Shown piece by piece: positions 33,265 to 43,079 of a stretch of DNA of 64,000 bases; positions within the stretch are counted from its first letter, which is position 1, and every line of letters starts with the position of its first letter. The stretch comes from Desulfobacteraceae bacterium (GTDB lineage Bacteria > Desulfobacterota > Desulfobacteria > Desulfobacterales > Desulfosarcinaceae). Made by a program: the position numbers and the translations under genes. The DNA lies in the NCBI GenBank assembly GCA_027068085.1, contig JAMOUQ010000054.1, forward strand, positions 19,017-83,016. Reading direction: 5' to 3'. Under the pieces are notes generated by a model. That model saw only the letters and a list, made by a program, of their open reading frames with translations. It was not told the DNA's origin and did not search any database.

Positions 33265-36033
33265 ATGACGAAATCCAAACCGAGCTATGCGGAACTGGAA
33301 CGACGTGTCCGGGAGCTGGAGTCCGCCGCAGTCGGACTCCGTGACAAAAACCAATCGCTGGACCGAGGTGAATCCGTCTGCCGCCGGCTGGTGGAAAATT
33401 TGCCGGCCGTGGTATTCCAGTTCCGGATGGATACCTCGGGGCGTTTTTCTTTCCCGTATATCAGCAGCAAGATCGAAGAGTTGTTCGGAATAAACGCGGC
33501 CGAGGCAATGCGCGATCCTTCCGTTTTGCTGGACATGGTCCCCCGCAAGAACCTGGACGCTTTGCAGGCAAAAGTGATTGAATCGGCCGCTTCAAAGAGC
33601 CGGTTTTTCTCGGAATCAACAGTAGTGGTCGATGGCGTGAGCGAATCGGTCATTATCCGGGCCGTTGCCACGGAGCAACCGGACGGCAGCATCCTCTGGG
33701 ACGGTTTCTGCAGCATTATCACAGAATGTAAAAAAGCTGAAAAAGATCTCCGGGAAAGCGAAGAAGATCTCAGGACCATCCTGAATTCCATCGGGGATGC
33801 GGTCATTGCCACCGACAGGAAAGGGAAAGTCACCCGCATCAATCAGGTGGCGGCAAAACTGACCGGATGGGACAGGGATGCCGCCAGGGGAGAACCGCTG
33901 AGCGAAATTTTCGAGATCGTCAACACCCAGACCGGAAAGAAAGCGGAAAATCCGGTCAAAAAAGTCCTTAAAAAAGGCAAGATGGTCGGCCTTGCAAACC
34001 ATACCAAGCTCATCGCCCGCGACGGGGCTCAATATGAGATTGCCGACTCGGCCGCTCCCATAAAGGACAAGGGGGGCCGCCTGCGGGGTGTGGTGCTGGT
34101 CTTCAGGGATGTCACCGAAGAGTATCACAAAATCCGGCAGATCAAGGAAACCAAGGAGCTGCTCAAGGGCATCTTGCACAGCATCCAGGACGGAATCAGC
34201 GTACTGAAGCCCGACCTGACCATCCGGTACGTGAATCCGGTGATGGAAAAATGGTACGCCCGGAACATGCCCCTGGTGGGCAAAAAATGCTACCGGTGCT
34301 ACCAGGGTGCTGACAAACCATGCGACCCCTGCCCCAGCCTGCGGTGCCTTGAAAACGGCAAAACCGAAACCGAAATCGTCAAGGGGCCGCCAGGAAAAGA
34401 CAACAAGCTGCAATGGATAGAGCTGTTCAGTTATCCGATGACCGATCCGGACACGGGCAAGATCAACGGTATCGTCGAGTTCGTCAGAGATATCACCGAC
34501 CGCAAGCGGGCCGAAGAAGAACTGAGGGAAAGCGAAGAAAAATTCAGGATCGTATTCGAAACCAGCCCGGATGCCATAAGCCTCAGCCGCATGAAAGACG
34601 GCAGTTATATCAGCATCAACGGGAGTTTCACAAGCATAATGGGTTATTCGGCAGAGGAAATCTGCGGCCGTTCAGCCTTGGATCTCAATATCTGGAGGAG
34701 AAAAACAGACCGTCAAAGGCTGGTACGGCAGTTGCGGGAAAAAGGTTATGTGAGAAATTTCGAAGCCGAGTTTGTAACCAAAAGCGGTGAGATCAAGGCC
34801 GGTCTCATGTCTGCCTGCCTGGCAGAAGTCAACGGTGAAAAAATACTGCTTGCCGTCACCAAGGATATAACCGAACACAAAAGACTCCAGCAACAGCTTA
34901 TCCAGGCCCAGAAGATGGAATCCATCGGCACCCTGGCAGGCGGCATCGCCCACAATTTCAACAACATTCTGATGGGAATACAGGGGCGGGCCTCCCTGAT
35001 GATGCTGGACAAGGACTGTTCCCATCCTGACTATGAACACCTGAGGGAGATGGAGGAATACGTCCGGAACGCAGTCGAACTGACAAAGGCGCTTTTGGGA
35101 TTTGCAAGAGGCGGCAAATACGAAGCCCGGCCCACCGACCTCAATGAACTGATTCGTCATGAAAGCCGTATGTTCGGCCGCATGAAAAAGGAAATCAAAA
35201 TTCACGGCAAGTATGCCGAAAACCTGTGGCCGGTGGAAGTCGACAGGGGGCAAATCAGGCAGACCCTTCTCAACCTGTTCGTCAATGCCTGGCAGGCCAT
35301 GCCGGCCGGAGGGGACCTGTACATCCAGACCGAAAACGTCGAGTTCGATGAAACCTATCTCAAACCTTTCGCCGTCACTGCCGGCAAGTATGTCAAGATT
35401 TCCCTGACCGACACGGGCATCGGCATGGACGAGACCACAGTGAGAAAGATTTTCGACCCGTTTTTCTCCACCAAAGAGGTGGGGCAGGGGTTCGGGCTGG
35501 GGCTGGCCTCGGTCTACGGCATTGTGAAAAACCACGGCGGCTTCATCAACGTTTACAGCGAAGAAGGCAAAGGGACCACTTTCAACATCTATCTGCCGGC
35601 CTCGGAGAAAAAGGCCGCCGGGGAAAGCCGGGTCCCCGACCGGCAGCAAATCCATTACGGGCAGGGAACAGTCCTTCTGGTGGACGACGAAGAACTCATT
35701 ATCAAGGTGGGCCAACAGATGCTGGAAAAACTGGGTTACCGGGTCCTGGTGGCCAGAAACGGCAATGAGGCTCTTGAGCTCTACAAAAGCCGCAAGCACC
35801 AGATCGACCTGATAATCCTGGACATGATCATGCCGGGTATGGGCGGCGGTAAAACCTTCGACGCCCTGAAAGAGATCGACCCGGCGGTAAGGGTTCTGCT
35901 CTCCAGCGGGTACAGCTTCAACGGTCAGGCAAAGGATATCATCAACCGTGGCTGCCTGGGCTTCATCCAGAAACCGTTTTCCCTGGGCGATCTGGCCCTC
36001 AAGCTCAGGCAATCCCTTGACCCCGAAAAGTAA
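33265..36033 (+). CDS. Multi-PAS hybrid histidine kinase with C-terminal receiver
   Basis: The protein has 922 residues. After a short coiled coil (about 5-35) there are four PAS domains (roughly 40-165, 168-285, 290-415 and 420-545). The dimerisation domain has H563 in GGIAHNFNNILMG, and the ATPase domain carries NLFVNAWQAM, DTGIGMD and GFGLGLASVYGI. A receiver domain closes the protein with D853 in LIILDMIMPG. It has no membrane helix and should be cytoplasmic. The third PAS domain has a cluster of cysteines (KCYRCYQG...CDPCPSLRC) that could bind metal. No output regulator is next to it. Confidence 0.9.
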   Translation: MTKSKPSYAELERRVRELESAAVGLRDKNQSLDRGESVCRRLVENLPAVVFQFRMDTSGRFSFPYISSKIEELFGINAAEAMRDPSVLLDMVPRKNLDALQAKVIESAASKSRFFSESTVVVDGVSESVIIRAVATEQPDGSILWDGFCSIITECKKAEKDLRESEEDLRTILNSIGDAVIATDRKGKVTRINQVAAKLTGWDRDAARGEPLSEIFEIVNTQTGKKAENPVKKVLKKGKMVGLANHTKLIARDGAQYEIADSAAPIKDKGGRLRGVVLVFRDVTEEYHKIRQIKETKELLKGILHSIQDGISVLKPDLTIRYVNPVMEKWYARNMPLVGKKCYRCYQGADKPCDPCPSLRCLENGKTETEIVKGPPGKDNKLQWIELFSYPMTDPDTGKINGIVEFVRDITDRKRAEEELRESEEKFRIVFETSPDAISLSRMKDGSYISINGSFTSIMGYSAEEICGRSALDLNIWRRKTDRQRLVRQLREKGYVRNFEAEFVTKSGEIKAGLMSACLAEVNGEKILLAVTKDITEHKRLQQQLIQAQKMESIGTLAGGIAHNFNNILMGIQGRASLMMLDKDCSHPDYEHLREMEEYVRNAVELTKALLGFARGGKYEARPTDLNELIRHESRMFGRMKKEIKIHGKYAENLWPVEVDRGQIRQTLLNLFVNAWQAMPAGGDLYIQTENVEFDETYLKPFAVTAGKYVKISLTDTGIGMDETTVRKIFDPFFSTKEVGQGFGLGLASVYGIVKNHGGFINVYSEEGKGTTFNIYLPASEKKAAGESRVPDRQQIHYGQGTVLLVDDEELIIKVGQQMLEKLGYRVLVARNGNEALELYKSRKHQIDLIILDMIMPGMGGGKTFDALKEIDPAVRVLLSSGYSFNGQAKDIINRGCLGFIQKPFSLGDLALKLRQSLDPEK

Positions 36034-36066
36034 GTTTCCCGGATCCGCCGGCTTGCAGAAAAACTG

Positions 36067-37257
36067 TCAGGCGGCCATCAGCTGGGCCACGGCCTTTTCC
36101 AGCCCGTCGATGGAAAGCTCGAACATGGGGAAAATGCGGGCGATGGCCATGATGGTCTGGGTATAGTTCCAGCGGTACCTGGGAACCGGGTTGAGCCAGA
36201 CGCTGTGGCGGAAGGTCTCGGCGATGAACTGGAGACACTCTATGCTGCGCCGGCCGCTGCGCTCGTGAACGTAGATGGAGCCGTCGGTGGCCATCAGTTC
36301 GTAAGGAGCCATGCTGGCATCGCCCACCACGATGAAGCGGGTTTCCGGGTCCATTCCGGCAAACCGGTCGATCCGTACGGGTTTCTTGTAGCGGGTCGGA
36401 TCTTCCCAGAGGGTATCGTAGATGGTGTTGTGGAAAAAGTAGGTCTTCAGTTCCTTGAACTGGGCCCGGGCGTAATCGAAGATGGTCTGAACCACCGGGA
36501 TATACGGGTCCATGGACCAGCCGCCGTTGTCGATGGCCAGGATCACCTTGAGCCGGTCCCGCAGGCTGCGGTCGAAGACGATTTCGATCTCGCCGGCGTT
36601 TTTCATGGTCTGGTAAATGGTCTTTTCGATGTTGACCTGGTCCTTGGGGCCCTCGGGCCGCATGTGTCGCAGCCGCTTGAGGGCTTCGCCCACCATGGAC
36701 TGGGTCAAAGGCCCGCTGAGGGAATAGTCTTTGTAACGCCGCTCCAGGGCCACCTTGACGGCCGACTTGTTACGCGAAACCCCGCCGACCCGCATGCCGC
36801 CGGGATGATACCCTGAATGGCCCACCGGAGACGTCCCTCCGGTGCCGATCCAGCGGCCGCCGCCGTCGTGACGCTCGGTCTGTTCCCTGAGACGCTCCTT
36901 GAAATACTCCAGCAGCTCTTCGGGCGTCATTTTCTGCAGCTCGGATTCATCCATGCCCAGGGCGTCGGCCAGAACCTTGGGATCACGGAGCCAGTCCTCC
37001 AGCATGGCCCGGGCCATTTCGTCCAGCACCAGGTCGTCGGCATCCGGCAGGTCGGCGCCTTCGAAATGGTGGGCAAAAACCTGATCGTAAAGATCGAAAT
37101 AGCGCTCGCTCTTTACCAGGATGCTGCGGGCTGCGATGTAAAAATCGTCCAGGGTCAGAATCAGCCCTTTTTGCATGGCCCGGTGGAGGGTCAGAAAAGC
37201 AGTCGGGCTTACCGGAATCCCGTTGTCCCGTAACTGGTAGAAAAATTCGACGAACAC
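36067..37257 (-). CDS. VWA-domain (CoxE-like) protein partnered with MoxR ATPase
   Basis: The protein has 396 residues. The N-terminal half is helical; the C-terminal half is a von Willebrand A domain. The metal site that is normally DxSxS reads DNGGWSM, a variant I have seen in this subgroup of MoxR-linked proteins, so metal binding may be altered. A glycine-rich linker (GGGRWIGTGGTSPVGHSG) lies near residue 145. With the MoxR-type ATPase immediately upstream it should form a chaperone-like pair that remodels or loads cofactors in a client protein. The client is not evident from the neighbours. Confidence 0.8.
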   Translation of the reverse strand: MFVEFFYQLRDNGIPVSPTAFLTLHRAMQKGLILTLDDFYIAARSILVKSERYFDLYDQVFAHHFEGADLPDADDLVLDEMARAMLEDWLRDPKVLADALGMDESELQKMTPEELLEYFKERLREQTERHDGGGRWIGTGGTSPVGHSGYHPGGMRVGGVSRNKSAVKVALERRYKDYSLSGPLTQSMVGEALKRLRHMRPEGPKDQVNIEKTIYQTMKNAGEIEIVFDRSLRDRLKVILAIDNGGWSMDPYIPVVQTIFDYARAQFKELKTYFFHNTIYDTLWEDPTRYKKPVRIDRFAGMDPETRFIVVGDASMAPYELMATDGSIYVHERSGRRSIECLQFIAETFRHSVWLNPVPRYRWNYTQTIMAIARIFPMFELSIDGLEKAVAQLMAA

Positions 37258-37278
37258 GGCAAGTCTCCCCGGCCCCGG

Positions 37279-38121
37279 TCAGATCAGCCGCCTCCGGCTG
37301 ACCAAGTTGCTGGCCCGCTGATAGTCCTGGCTCTTTTTGAACAACACCCCCAGGTAGGGCACGTCGCCCTTGGCCAGGTTCTTGGGGCTGAAGTCCGGGT
37401 CTGCCCGCAGGGCCCGGATCCAGTTGATCAGCTCCCGGGTCGCCGGCCGCTTCTCGATCCCGTCCACCTCCCGCAGGCGGTAAAAAGCGGCGATTGCGTT
37501 CCGGGCCAGGGTGTCGCTGATATCCGGAAAATGGACGTTGATTATCTTGCGCATCATCTTGGGATCGGGAAAGGCGATATGGTGGAAATTGCAGCGGCCC
37601 AGAAAGGGATCGGAAAGATCCTTCTTGGCGTTGGAGGTTATGATTATCACCGGCCGGTGCTTGGCCCGGACGGTCTTGTCGATCTCGATGATATCGAACT
37701 CCATCTGGTCAAGCACATCGAGCATGTCGTCCTGGAAATCGGTGTCGGCCTTGTCGATCTCGTCGATCAGCAGGACAGTGCGCACGTCGGAGACAAAGGC
37801 CTGGCCGATCTTGCCCATCCGGATGTAATCCTCGATGTTGCTGACATCCCGCTTGGAGTCGCCAAAGCGGCTGTCGTTGAGCCGGGTCAGGGTATCGTAC
37901 TGGTAGAGGGCCTCCACCAGTTTCATGCTCGATTTCACGTTCAGAACGATCAAGGGCATCTTAAGGCTCTCGGCAATGGCGTGGGCCAGCATGGTCTTGC
38001 CGGTACCGGGTTCGCCCTTGAGCAGCAGGGGCATCTCCAGGGCCATGGATACGTTGACGATCTGGGCCAGCTCTGCATCCAGGACGTAACGCGAAGCGCC
38101 GGTAAAAGTTTGACTGTTCAT
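37279..38121 (-). CDS. MoxR-family AAA+ ATPase
   Basis: The protein has 280 residues with Walker A GEPGTGKTM, Walker B VLLIDEIDKAD and the sensor region IIITSNAKKDLSDPFLGRC. MoxR ATPases work with VWA proteins in maturation of enzymes or membrane complexes. It ends 21 bp before the VWA gene and starts 18 bp after the MetE-like gene, so the three may be one transcript. The ribosome-binding site on the minus strand is AAAGGAAAA. Confidence 0.9.
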   Translation of the reverse strand: MNSQTFTGASRYVLDAELAQIVNVSMALEMPLLLKGEPGTGKTMLAHAIAESLKMPLIVLNVKSSMKLVEALYQYDTLTRLNDSRFGDSKRDVSNIEDYIRMGKIGQAFVSDVRTVLLIDEIDKADTDFQDDMLDVLDQMEFDIIEIDKTVRAKHRPVIIITSNAKKDLSDPFLGRCNFHHIAFPDPKMMRKIINVHFPDISDTLARNAIAAFYRLREVDGIEKRPATRELINWIRALRADPDFSPKNLAKGDVPYLGVLFKKSQDYQRASNLVSRRRLI

Positions 38122-38139
38122 TTTTGTTTTTCCTTTCGT

Positions 38140-39213
38140 TTAACTGTACTCCAAACGCAGCCTTTGCGACAGATCGCGGGTCAAGGCAAGCACTTTCAGG
38201 GCCTGATCGACACTTAGGGAGCCCGTGCCGCAGCTGGGAGTGACCAGCGAGCGGCCAACCAGCCTCTTTACCGCTATCCCCAGGGATGCAACCTGCTCCA
38301 GGTCGCCGACCAGGCTGCGATACAAATCATCTGGGGTGGCAGCGGCTATATCTTCGGCATGGCCGGTGGGCACCTTGCCCCAGGCCAGGATCCCTCCGCC
38401 GTCGATGAAAGCCTTGATGGCGTCGCCGTACAGAATGAAACGGTCGAAATAGCCAAAGGCGTCGAAATTGACTATGTCCGCCCCGGATTCCAGGATCAGG
38501 GACCAGTCGGTGTTGGCACAAACGTGAACTCCGGCCAGAGCGCCCTGCCGGTGGATGGCGTCGATCACCTCATGCAGCATGGCGGCCACCTGCTGCCGGG
38601 AGATACTGATGAACTCCGATGAGCCGAACCCGGCCAGGGCCGGCTCATCGATGAAGATGATCACCGGGCGGGCAAATTCGGCCAGCTTGGCCGCCTGCCA
38701 GGCCGCCTTGAGGGCCACCAGCTTGACCCCGGCATCGCGCAGGGTGTCGTCGTAGACTATGGCCCGCTTTTCCTGATCGCAGACCCCGGTGCATAAGGTG
38801 AAGGGCCCTGTTATCTGTCCCTTGAGGGCTTCCACCGGCTGCCCGAGCCGGGCCAGTTTTTCCAGGAAGACATAAAATCCCTTTGCGACCGCAGGATCGA
38901 GGGCAAGCGGCGACTGTTCCAGCCTGGTGATGTCTTCACAGGCTTCCAGGTAAATCCGGAAAAACTCCACCAGACCGCTTTCGAAATCGTCGCCGGTGGT
39001 GTCAAGCCGGGCCATGTCGAGGGGCGTCTGCAACCCAGGCATACCGGAAAGAAACTGGGGAATCATCTTTTCCCCGGCATTGGCCGGCAACTGGGGCCAC
39101 AATGGTATCTCGGGCGTATATTCGAAAATCAGTTCCACCGCCTGCCGGTGATCGGTCAGGGGCAGGCTGCCGATGAGCACCGGCAGAGCCCGGGGCTGAA
39201 AAACAGTCTGCAT
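38140..39213 (-). CDS. Short MetE-like (core methionine synthase/UROD fold) protein
   Basis: The protein has 357 residues, about half of full MetE, and resembles the catalytic half only. Likely zinc ligands are H230 and C232 in GVHVCANTDW and C328 in TPSCGTGSL; the family glutamate between them appears to be replaced by aspartate (D251 in VNFDAFGY). Core-MetE proteins transfer methyl groups from methylcobalamin proteins to homocysteine in some archaea and anaerobes, so a similar methyl transfer is plausible here. The start has AAAGGTGG in front. It is followed by moxR, 18 bp away. Confidence 0.65.
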   Translation of the reverse strand: MQTVFQPRALPVLIGSLPLTDHRQAVELIFEYTPEIPLWPQLPANAGEKMIPQFLSGMPGLQTPLDMARLDTTGDDFESGLVEFFRIYLEACEDITRLEQSPLALDPAVAKGFYVFLEKLARLGQPVEALKGQITGPFTLCTGVCDQEKRAIVYDDTLRDAGVKLVALKAAWQAAKLAEFARPVIIFIDEPALAGFGSSEFISISRQQVAAMLHEVIDAIHRQGALAGVHVCANTDWSLILESGADIVNFDAFGYFDRFILYGDAIKAFIDGGGILAWGKVPTGHAEDIAAATPDDLYRSLVGDLEQVASLGIAVKRLVGRSLVTPSCGTGSLSVDQALKVLALTRDLSQRLRLEYS

Positions 39214-39394
39214 GCGGAGCCACCTTTCCAAGTGTCTGTCAAAATCTCTTCCAACCACATAAAGTACAGTAATCTATCATCTGGCTGCCTGATAGACAAG
39301 CTCTTTGCAAATTGCCGAATTGACACTCCCCGGACCGGGTGTTATAGTTCCAGCCGACCACGTAAGGCAAGCGTTTGGCCCAACAGAGGCGCAA

Positions 39395-39796
39395 ATGGGA
39401 GATATAATCTCACTGGATGAAAAACTCAATTTGTCAGCCTCGCAAAAGGCCGCCGTGGCCCGCAGGAGAAAGATCGCGGCTGTTCGCCGCATCTTCCAGT
39501 CCACCCATGGGGCCGACAGATGCGAACGGTGCGGTACGGCGCTGACCCCCGAGAATCGGGGCAAAGCCAGGCGGCTGCATATGCCTTACAGGTTTTGCGA
39601 CAGCTGCGCGGATGAATACAAAGATTATATTGGCATGCTCCAGGGCTCGCGGGACGAATCCAGTTACTGGCACAATGAAGCCTGGATGAAAGTCTGGCGG
39701 GCATGGATCGACTATCACGGCGCAATCGACACCTATCTCAGGTCAGACGAGTTCAAGCGCCTTGTCAGTGAACTGCAATCAGAACCCGTGCCCTGA
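39395..39796 (+). CDS. Conserved hypothetical protein with two CxxC pairs
   Basis: The protein has 133 residues. A charged N-terminal helix is followed by CERCG (about residues 49-53) and FCDSCAD (about 70), which together can bind one zinc, and a tryptophan-rich C-terminal helical part ([19 protein letters not shown]). I do not recognise a named family. The start [10 protein letters not shown] was chosen because the upstream frame is not protein-like. It lies divergent to the MetE-like gene and 55 bp before tatA. Confidence 0.55.
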   Translation: MGDIISLDEKLNLSASQKAAVARRRKIAAVRRIFQSTHGADRCERCGTALTPENRGKARRLHMPYRFCDSCADEYKDYIGMLQGSRDESSYWHNEAWMKVWRAWIDYHGAIDTYLRSDEFKRLVSELQSEPVP

Positions 39797-39851
39797 AAAA
39801 GAGCCGTCAACTCCGGTCTTTTCGGCGGCCTGTCAAGGGCTAGGAGGTAGC

Positions 39852-40046
39852 ATGTTTGGAATTGGAATGCCGGAATTGATAATCATCCTGGTGATCATCC
39901 TGATCATCTTCGGCGCCGGGAAGCTGCCTGAAATAGGCGGCGGTATGGGCAAAGCGATCCGTAATTTCCGTAATGCCACCCGGGAGACCGGGAAAAAGCA
40001 ACCGGATCAGATTGAAAAGGACAAAAAAGAAAATTCCGAAGCCTGA
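39852..40046 (+). CDS. tatA: Twin-arginine translocase subunit TatA/E
   Basis: The protein has 64 residues: one membrane helix, the hinge [20 protein letters not shown] and a charged amphipathic tail. The family glutamate in the MPELIIIL segment is present. It forms the protein-conducting part of the Tat export system, needed for DsrO and other redox proteins. No tatB or tatC is beside it. AGGAGG precedes the ATG. Confidence 0.92.
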   Translation: MFGIGMPELIIILVIILIIFGAGKLPEIGGGMGKAIRNFRNATRETGKKQPDQIEKDKKENSEA

Positions 40047-40286
40047 GAAACAAAGGCCCTGCTCCACACCAGCCTGCCGAGACGTCAGCTGCCGGCAGAT
40101 TCCGATATCCGGAAAGCCGCCGCCGGAAACAGTGCGCCCGCCCGGAAATTTTCAGGCCCTCCGGGCAGGCGGCCACCGTCCGGCTTGCAATTTGCGAATT
40201 GAGAATTAGGTTTATCCAAACATTTTCTGCAATCTTTCTTTTGCCGGCAGTTTGAAGGTTTCCGACAATCTTTCAGGGAGGCATGA

Positions 40287-42107
40287 ATGGAAAAACACCA
40301 CAAATTTTCCATATGGTACGTTTTACTAGGCTTCTGGCTGGTCCTTGTCTTCCAGCACATACTGGTGACCGCCATGGCCATCAAAACCATACCATACAGC
40401 GAATTTCTGCGTCTGCTCAACGAGGGCAAGATCATCGAAGTGGCCATCGGCGCCAACCAGATCCAGGGCCGCATGCGCCTTTCCGACGATCCTTCCGACC
40501 GGGGAACGTTGTTCCGCACCGTCCGGGTCGATCCTGAAATAAGCGAACTGCTGGCAAAACACAATGTCACCTTCAAGGGCGAACTGCAATCGACCTTCAT
40601 GCGTGACCTGCTGTCGTGGATCGTGCCGGTCTTCATGTTCGTCGGCATCTGGTATATCGCCATGCGCCGCATCCAGAGCCAGCAGCCGGGTTTCATGACT
40701 CTTGGCAGGAACAAGGCCAGGATCTACGAAGAAAACGAGCTTGGGGTTACCTTCGACGACGTGGCCGGGGTCGACGAGGCCAAGCAGGAACTGATGGAAG
40801 TGGTCGACTTTCTCAAAACACCGGAAAAATACAGCGCCATCGGCGGCAGAATCCCCAAGGGTATATTGCTGGTGGGCCCGCCCGGAACCGGCAAGACCCT
40901 GCTTGCCAAGGCGGTCGCCGGCGAAAGCGGGGTTCCTTTTTTCAGCATGAGCGGATCAGAATTCGTGGAGATGTTCGTCGGTATGGGCGCTGCCCGGGTA
41001 CGGGATCTTTTCACCCAGGCCAAGCAAAAAGCGCCGTGTATCATCTTCATCGACGAACTGGATGCCCTGGGCAAGGCGCGGGGCATCGGCCCGGTGGCCG
41101 GCCATGATGAAAGAGAGCAGACCCTCAACCAGCTGCTGGTGGAAATGGACGGTTTCGATCCCAGCGTCGGGGTGATCCTGATGGCCGCCACCAACCGGCC
41201 TGAAATCCTGGATCCGGCCCTGCTGCGGCCGGGCAGGTTCGACCGCCAGGTCCTGGTGGACCGCCCGGACAAGGCCGGCCGGGCAGCAATTCTCAGGGTC
41301 CATCTGCGTAAGATCAAAAAAGCCCCGGATGTCGACCCGGATGAAATTGCAGCCATGACCTCGGGGATGTCGGGTGCCGACCTTGCCAACCTGGTAAACG
41401 AAGCCGCCCTGCTGGCCGTGCGTCACGGCAAGAGCGAAGTGGGAATGGCTGAAATACAGGAAGCGGTGGAGAGGGTAATCGCCGGCCTGGAAAAGAAAAA
41501 CCGGCTGATCAACCCGGAAGAAAAGAAGATCGTCGCCCACCACGAAATCGGCCATGCCCTGGTGGCCATGAGTCTTCCGGGAACGGATCCGGTCCAGAAG
41601 ATAACCATCGTCCCCCGTGGAATCGCGGCCCTGGGCTATACCATGCAGGTGCCCACCGAGGACCGCTTCCTGATGAAACGCTCCGAACTGCTCAACAAGA
41701 TCGCCACCCTCCTGGGAGGACGGGCGGCCGAGACAATCATCTTCGAGGATATATCCACCGGTGCCCACAACGACCTGGCCCGGGCCACCGACATCGCCCG
41801 TTCCATGGTGGTCGAGTACGGCATGAGCGAAAAGGTCGGCCAGGTCTATTTCGGCGGCAAACAGAATGCGCCCCTGCTGGGCATCAACGACGAAATAAGC
41901 AAGCCGTACAGCCCGGCCACCGCTGAAACCATCGACCGGGAAATCCAGAGGATCCTGTCTGACCAGTTCAAGCGGGCGGTCGAAATTCTGGACTCCAGGC
42001 GCCGGGTGCTCGAAGAAGCCGCCGCCATTTTGCTGGAGAAAGAAACCATCGAAGGCCGCGAGCTCAAAGAAATGCTGGACAAAAAGACCGGTCAACAGGC
42101 AGGCTGA
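40287..42107 (+). CDS. ftsH: ATP-dependent zinc metalloprotease FtsH (divergent type)
   Basis: The protein has 606 residues. Two membrane helices (about 12-32 and 108-127) flank a periplasmic domain. The AAA+ domain has Walker A GPPGTGKT (197-204), pore loop EMFVGMGA and Walker [12 protein letters not shown]. The protease site is HEIGH (419-423), a variant of the usual HEAGH. It degrades misfolded membrane and some soluble proteins. The gap before the gene (40047-40286) holds no gene. Confidence 0.93.
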   Translation: MEKHHKFSIWYVLLGFWLVLVFQHILVTAMAIKTIPYSEFLRLLNEGKIIEVAIGANQIQGRMRLSDDPSDRGTLFRTVRVDPEISELLAKHNVTFKGELQSTFMRDLLSWIVPVFMFVGIWYIAMRRIQSQQPGFMTLGRNKARIYEENELGVTFDDVAGVDEAKQELMEVVDFLKTPEKYSAIGGRIPKGILLVGPPGTGKTLLAKAVAGESGVPFFSMSGSEFVEMFVGMGAARVRDLFTQAKQKAPCIIFIDELDALGKARGIGPVAGHDEREQTLNQLLVEMDGFDPSVGVILMAATNRPEILDPALLRPGRFDRQVLVDRPDKAGRAAILRVHLRKIKKAPDVDPDEIAAMTSGMSGADLANLVNEAALLAVRHGKSEVGMAEIQEAVERVIAGLEKKNRLINPEEKKIVAHHEIGHALVAMSLPGTDPVQKITIVPRGIAALGYTMQVPTEDRFLMKRSELLNKIATLLGGRAAETIIFEDISTGAHNDLARATDIARSMVVEYGMSEKVGQVYFGGKQNAPLLGINDEISKPYSPATAETIDREIQRILSDQFKRAVEILDSRRRVLEEAAAILLEKETIEGRELKEMLDKKTGQQAG

Positions 42108-42124
42108 ATAAAAAAACCTCCGGG

Positions 42125-42145
42125 TTGCCGTTTCCCGCACGGCAA
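42125..42145 (-). terminator. Weak hairpin between convergent ftsH and yihY-type genes
   Basis: TTGCCGT (42125-42131) pairs with ACGGCAA (42139-42145) around a 7-nt loop. On the minus strand a T7 tract (opposite the A run ending at 42116) follows eight bases later, so it may terminate the YihY-type gene, though the gap is larger than usual. Confidence 0.35.
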
Positions 42146-42152
42146 GCGGCAA

Positions 42153-43034
42153 TCAGGAAAAGCGCCGCCGCCAGAGCCCTTTGTGAAGCACATGCAGCAT
42201 CTCGAGGGTAAACAGCAGGGCGGCGGCCGAATAATATATCCACAGGAGAACGATTACCAGGGAACTCAGTGAACCGTAGAGAAAATCGATCCGGGCCACA
42301 TGGGTAACGTACCAGCCGAAAAGGGAGCGGGCCAGGATCCACAGGGATCCGAAACATACCGCACAGATCAGCCGGTAATTCCACCTGATGGATATGTTCA
42401 GGAAGATTTTCACCGAAACCAGGTAGAAAACAACCAGCACCACCAGCGATATGGAGTCGAAGTTTGCCAGGTCCAGAACGTGGCGGACCGTCTCATAGAT
42501 CGTATTCAGGTACGACTTGCTGTGCAGCACGTCAACCACTTCGCCCACGGCGGTCGAAAGTATTATCCAGATAAAATTGGAGACGAAGAGAAACAGCACC
42601 GCAAAGATGCTCACCAGGGCGTAGATTGCCTGACCTATCAGCAGGTGGCGTGATTTCAGCCCGAAAATCTTGCGGTAGGACGACTCCAGGGTCTGAAAGA
42701 TAAATCCGCTGACCAGCGGAAGCAGGGCCAGGTTCAGCAACTGGAACGTTCCGCTGGGGGCCCGCATTATATTCGTCTGCAGCCATTTCCTGGAGACAAA
42801 GGGAATGACATGGCCGATTTCGTCCATCAGCATCTGGCTGACGAACTTTCCCCATTGGGCGTCGGTAAAGACGAGCTTCTGAATCTTGGTGAAAATGAAC
42901 AGACTGAGTGATGAAAAGGGAATGAATGAAAGCAGAAAAAAGAAGGCGATGGACGAAGCCATGGTAAAACCGTCATCGTCCACGAAATCGCGCATGGTCC
43001 TGGCAAGGATACGCCAAACCGCCAATCGCTTCAT
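42153..43034 (-). CDS. YihY/BrkB family inner membrane protein
   Basis: The protein has 293 residues with about six membrane helices and the family start MASSIAFFFLLSFIPFSSL. The C-terminal LYGSLSSLVIVLLWIYYSAAALLF is a family signature. Despite the old ribonuclease BN label, these proteins are membrane proteins of unknown transport function. It converges on ftsH. Confidence 0.88.
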   Translation of the reverse strand: MKRLAVWRILARTMRDFVDDDGFTMASSIAFFFLLSFIPFSSLSLFIFTKIQKLVFTDAQWGKFVSQMLMDEIGHVIPFVSRKWLQTNIMRAPSGTFQLLNLALLPLVSGFIFQTLESSYRKIFGLKSRHLLIGQAIYALVSIFAVLFLFVSNFIWIILSTAVGEVVDVLHSKSYLNTIYETVRHVLDLANFDSISLVVLVVFYLVSVKIFLNISIRWNYRLICAVCFGSLWILARSLFGWYVTHVARIDFLYGSLSSLVIVLLWIYYSAAALLFTLEMLHVLHKGLWRRRFS

Positions 43035-43079
43035 GCAGCCTTCCAGTTGAACGCCCCTTCCAAAATACGGGCCAAGCCT

